Source: Pyrodictiaceae archaeon (GTDB taxonomy: Archaea; Thermoproteota; Thermoprotei_A; Sulfolobales; Pyrodictiaceae). From it: DNA of 5,134 nucleotides. This document shows, one piece after another, positions 4,886-5,134 of this stretch. Location: contig WAQM01000148.1 in NCBI GenBank assembly GCA_015520245.1, positions 1 to 5,134 of the forward strand, written 5' to 3'. The notes under the pieces are model-generated. The model was not told the DNA's origin. It ran no database searches and saw only the letters and a program-made list of their open reading frames with translations. Made by a program: the position numbers and the translations under genes. The stretch's first letter is position 1. Each line of letters begins with the position of its first letter.

Positions 4886-5134
4886 GTGCCCAGGCTTGAG
4901 GCCGGCTGGGAGCTCGTACCCGTGGAGGAGCTGTTGGCGGAGCCCGCCAGGCTGCTGGCCGTCTACCGCTCGGCGAGGGCGTGCGACTGCATCCTCGTCG
5001 ACGCGCCCTTCGTGGCCACGGTCGAGCGCGACGGGCTCGTCGTTGACGTGGCGGTCGGCGTGGCGAGCCTCGTGTGCGCGAGGGCGTGCGGCCTCTCGTC
5101 CTGGAGGCTGAGCAGGCCGGCCTCAAGCCTGGGC
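4886..5134 (+). CDS. 5' part of an unrecognised gene, cut by the window edge
   Basis: 83 codons from GTG to the right edge without a stop. The product reads like a real alpha/beta protein: LEAGWELVPVEELLAEPARLL (4-24), then VYRSARACDCILVDAPFVATVERDGLVVDVAVGVASLVCARACGL (26-70). A strand (CILVDA), a VERDGLVV hairpin and a helix with cysteines (33, 35, 64, 68) can be seen. CxC and CxxxC could bind metal or be structural. I do not recognise the family, and the C-terminal part is missing. GTG at 4886 is the first ordinary start after the in-frame stop at 4805. Its Shine-Dalgarno is weak. In the 71-base gap before it, CTTAACC (4843-4849) is the only hint of a promoter. Alternatively the gene may be cotranscribed with the winged-helix gene. 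Confidence 0.6.
   Translation, partial: MPRLEAGWELVPVEELLAEPARLLAVYRSARACDCILVDAPFVATVERDGLVVDVAVGVASLVCARACGLSSWRLSRPASSLG

Noticed and set aside
4641..5126. 161-residue minus-strand frame
   Set aside because: Dominated by Arg/Pro/Ala repeats expected from GC-rich antisense; the plus-strand frames here read as real proteins.

Overview
This window looks like chromosomal DNA of a GC-rich (roughly two thirds by eye), probably thermophilic archaeon of the Thermoproteota/TACK group. It carries the archaeal C/D guide RNP pair nop5 and flpA and an archaea-specific DUF61/UPF0216 gene. It also has an archaeal XRE-type regulator, GTG and TTG starts, frequent AGG arginine codons, Shine-Dalgarno-like GGGGTGA, and short AT-rich boxes that stand out as TATA candidates. 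I see no mobile element, CRISPR array, tRNA or rRNA.

Layout. At the left edge, on the plus strand (39-560), is a small protein that reads as a Roadblock/LC7 domain followed by two pairs of CxxC zinc knuckles. It converges on a minus-strand cluster, and the two coding ends overlap by 12 bases. Read in its own direction, the cluster is nop5 (3959-2727), flpA (2690-1983), a DUF61/UPF0216 protein (1971-1495) and an XRE/HTH regulator (1514-549). The gaps are 36 and 11 bases, then a 20-base overlap, which suggests one transcription unit. The HTH gene may also have its own promoter: the only AT-rich patch of the cluster lies in the 3' end of the DUF61 gene and contains a 15-base inverted repeat overlapping a TATA-like box.

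A 102-base divergent intergenic region (3960-4061) separates nop5 from plus-strand genes. It holds one AT-rich box that could serve both directions. The plus-strand genes are an unrecognised 112-residue protein (TTG start, 4062-4400) and, 6 bases later, a 135-residue protein with a probable winged-helix N-terminal half (4407-4814). After a 71-base GC-rich gap comes the 5' part of a further gene (GTG at 4886), which runs off the right edge and which I do not recognise.

How they work together. Nop5 and FlpA form, with L7Ae (not in this window), the box C/D sRNP that 2'-O-methylates rRNA and tRNA. DUF61 and the HTH protein are translationally linked to each other and placed downstream of the RNP genes. 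This makes a link to RNA or ribosome biology, or regulation of the cluster by its last gene, a reasonable but unproven idea. The most unusual observation is that the N- and C-terminal domains of the HTH protein look like diverged copies of one fold on either side of the HTH. Long plus-strand reading frames opposite nop5, flpA and the HTH gene are GC-bias shadows.
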